A stretch of 64,000 bases of DNA, from positions 186,001 through 250,000 of the forward strand of contig NZ_JARWSK010000001.1 in the NCBI RefSeq assembly GCF_031081985.1, given 5' to 3'. The notes beneath the pieces were generated by a model that had not been told where the DNA came from, ran no database searches, and saw only the letters and a list, made by a program, of their open reading frames with translations. Of the stretch, positions 62,612 through 64,000 are shown piece by piece. The DNA comes from Komagataeibacter xylinus. GTDB taxonomy: Bacteria > Pseudomonadota > Alphaproteobacteria > Acetobacterales > Acetobacteraceae. The first letter of the stretch is position 1. Each line of letters opens with the position of its first letter. A program made the translations under genes and the position numbers.

Positions 62612-64000
62612 TCAGATGGCTGGCAGCAGGCGTGATGGCGGCAGGTCGCGCTTGGCCAGCATGCTGCACAGGCGGCGCACCACATCATCCCACTGCCCGG
62701 CGCGGATCTGGCGGATGATGCGTAGGGTGGGGTACCACGGGCTGTCGGTGCGGCCCGAGAGCCAGCGCCAGCAATTGTCAAACCGGTCGAGCAGCAGCAC
62801 CGGGCAGCCCAGTGCGCCAGCGAGGTGGGCGACCGACGTATCGACCGACACCACCACATCGAGGCCCGCGATGAGGGCTGCCGTGTCATCCATGTCGCGC
62901 ACGCTTTCCATGGGGTCATGCAGGCGCATGCCGGCTGGCATATCCATCATCTGCCGGGCGTAGGTGCCCATCTGCAGGCTGACCATCGAAATGCCGGGCA
63001 CGCCCGCCAGCGGGGCCAGGCTGCGTAGCGGAATGGAGCGCCTGCGGTCCATGGCGTGGGCTGCTGGCACGTCGGGCCTGCTGGCCCCGCCCCATACCAG
63101 CCCTACCCGGAGTGTCGGGCGCTGCGGCAGGAAGGGCGCCCAGGCCTGCACGCGCCCTGCATCGGCATGTAGGTAGGGCACGGCAACACCTGCATGGCCC
63201 GGCATGCGGTGCAGTACATGCGGCAGGCTGAGGAAAGGGCAGTGCCAGTCATAAAACGGCACGGGCTGGCGGTCATTGAACACGCGGCGCACGCCATCCA
63301 TGCGGCGGATCAGGCCGTGCAGCGTGTCGGGAGCCTGCACGATCACGCGCGCGCCCAGGGCTGCCAGCACCGGCACGAAGCGCAGCATCATCAGCATGTC
63401 GCCCAGCCCCCCTTCGCGCGTGATGAGGATGGTCTTGCCCCGCAGGTCGGCATCTGGCGCCAGCACGGGCAGGGTTCGTGCTTCAGGCAGGCGGGCGCGA
63501 CCGGGGAGTTTGCGCCGCCATTCATATTCGGCCCAGCCCCGGGCCATCTGCCCGTTCTTGAGCAGGGTCAGGGCATGGTTCAGGCGCAGGTTGGCATCAT
63601 CGGGGCGGAGTGCTAGGGCGCGGGCATGGATTGTGAGCGATTCATCGGTGCGGTTCCAGCCCGCGAGCAGGTGCGCAAGGTTGGCATGCGTCATGGCGCT
63701 GCGGGGGTGATGCTCGAGGATATAAAGCAGCAGGTCGCGCCCGGCGGCGTATTCGCCCTGTTCCATCAGGCATACGGCCATGAGGTTGCCGGTGGTGAGC
63801 TGGGCGGGTGACAGGCTCAGCCCGTCGGTCAGCACGGCATGCGCCTCCGCCGTGCGGCCGCGTTGCAGCAGCAGTTCGCCAAGCATGTCATGCGTGCGGA
63901 TATCCTGCCCCGCGCGCTGGCGCACGGCGCGGAGCACGGCTTCGGCCTCATCCACGCGCTCATGGGGCAGCAGCAGGTCGAGCATGTCGCGCGCCGGGTG
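62612..64000 (-). CDS. TPR-glycosyltransferase family 9-like protein, partial at window edge
   Basis: The frame is open to the window edge, so the N terminus is missing; 462 residues are visible. The first about 150 residues are tetratricopeptide-like helices (AHAVLTDGLSLSPAQLTTGN, AMTHANLAHLLAGWNRTDES). The following 290 residues resemble the heptosyltransferase/glycosyltransferase-9 fold: KTILITREGGLGDMLMMLRF, GLVWGGASRPDV and DVVVSVDTSVAHLAGALGCP, the last being the conserved D-T-x-x-A-H-L motif. Such fusions occur in flagellar or surface glycosylation. The acceptor is unknown. Convergent with dld, seven bases away. Confidence 0.82.
   Translation of the reverse strand, partial: HPARDMLDLLLPHERVDEAEAVLRAVRQRAGQDIRTHDMLGELLLQRGRTAEAHAVLTDGLSLSPAQLTTGNLMAVCLMEQGEYAAGRDLLLYILEHHPRSAMTHANLAHLLAGWNRTDESLTIHARALALRPDDANLRLNHALTLLKNGQMARGWAEYEWRRKLPGRARLPEARTLPVLAPDADLRGKTILITREGGLGDMLMMLRFVPVLAALGARVIVQAPDTLHGLIRRMDGVRRVFNDRQPVPFYDWHCPFLSLPHVLHRMPGHAGVAVPYLHADAGRVQAWAPFLPQRPTLRVGLVWGGASRPDVPAAHAMDRRRSIPLRSLAPLAGVPGISMVSLQMGTYARQMMDMPAGMRLHDPMESVRDMDDTAALIAGLDVVVSVDTSVAHLAGALGCPVLLLDRFDNCWRWLSGRTDSPWYPTLRIIRQIRAGQWDDVVRRLCSMLAKRDLPPSRLLPAI

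Overview
The window is high-GC bacterial chromosome, densely packed on both strands, and reads like an acetic acid bacterium of the Komagataeibacter/Gluconacetobacter group (Acetobacteraceae). Supporting features are an alphaproteobacterial NadQ-type NUDIX regulator ahead of nadABC, type II NADH dehydrogenases and NAD-aldehyde dehydrogenases, a glycerol-to-fructose-bisphosphate operon ending in class II FBPase and aldolase, and OprB/AlgE-like porins. The genus is inferred from gene content and style, not from a marker gene. No tRNA, rRNA, CRISPR array, intact insertion sequence or prophage was recognised.

Layout. 1-5.6 kb: end of a lipid kinase gene, then nadQ, a candidate NadQ operator, nadABC, and a glutamine-rich exported repeat protein. 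5.6-13.1 kb: a LysR regulator divergent from a GabD-like dehydrogenase, then a YhaO/YhaN (SbcCD-like) nuclease-ATPase pair. 13.3-15.4 kb: two small unknown proteins, cspA with a clear terminator, and PiuC. 15.4-19.8 kb: a Fiu-type TonB receptor forming an iron operon with piuC, and an OprB-like porin. 20-30.7 kb: an orphan histidine kinase, LysR/malic enzyme, a FUSC exporter, another LysR, and dadA-alr divergent from an Lrp/AsnC regulator. 30.8-34.1 kb: a large Lon-like AAA+ protein with an unrecognised N-terminal half, in part unusually AT-rich, and a small unknown protein.

34.2-41.5 kb is the metabolic centre: glpF divergent from glpD-glpK-glpX-fba-glpR. Glycerol is taken up, phosphorylated, oxidised to dihydroxyacetone phosphate and carried through aldolase and FBPase to hexose phosphate. 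Three 16-bp palindromes in the glpF-glpD gap look like GlpR operators. 41.6-46.5 kb holds an SDR, ndh copy 1 and metQNI. 47-52.9 kb holds an AlgE-like porin, a small membrane protein, two alpha/beta hydrolases, a 2H phosphoesterase (DUF1868) and a TetR regulator. 52.9-64 kb holds ndh copy 2 with an AldB/ExaC-type aldehyde dehydrogenase, an OafA-like acyltransferase, two transporters, a D-lactate dehydrogenase and a partial TPR-glycosyltransferase.

The best leads for something undescribed are the Lon-like AAA+ protein at 30.8-33.4 kb, a dispersed family of hairpin repeats (four copies), the exported glutamine-repeat protein behind the NAD operon, and strong unexplained inverted repeats upstream of the aldehyde dehydrogenase gene. 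None of these amounts to a demonstrated new system.
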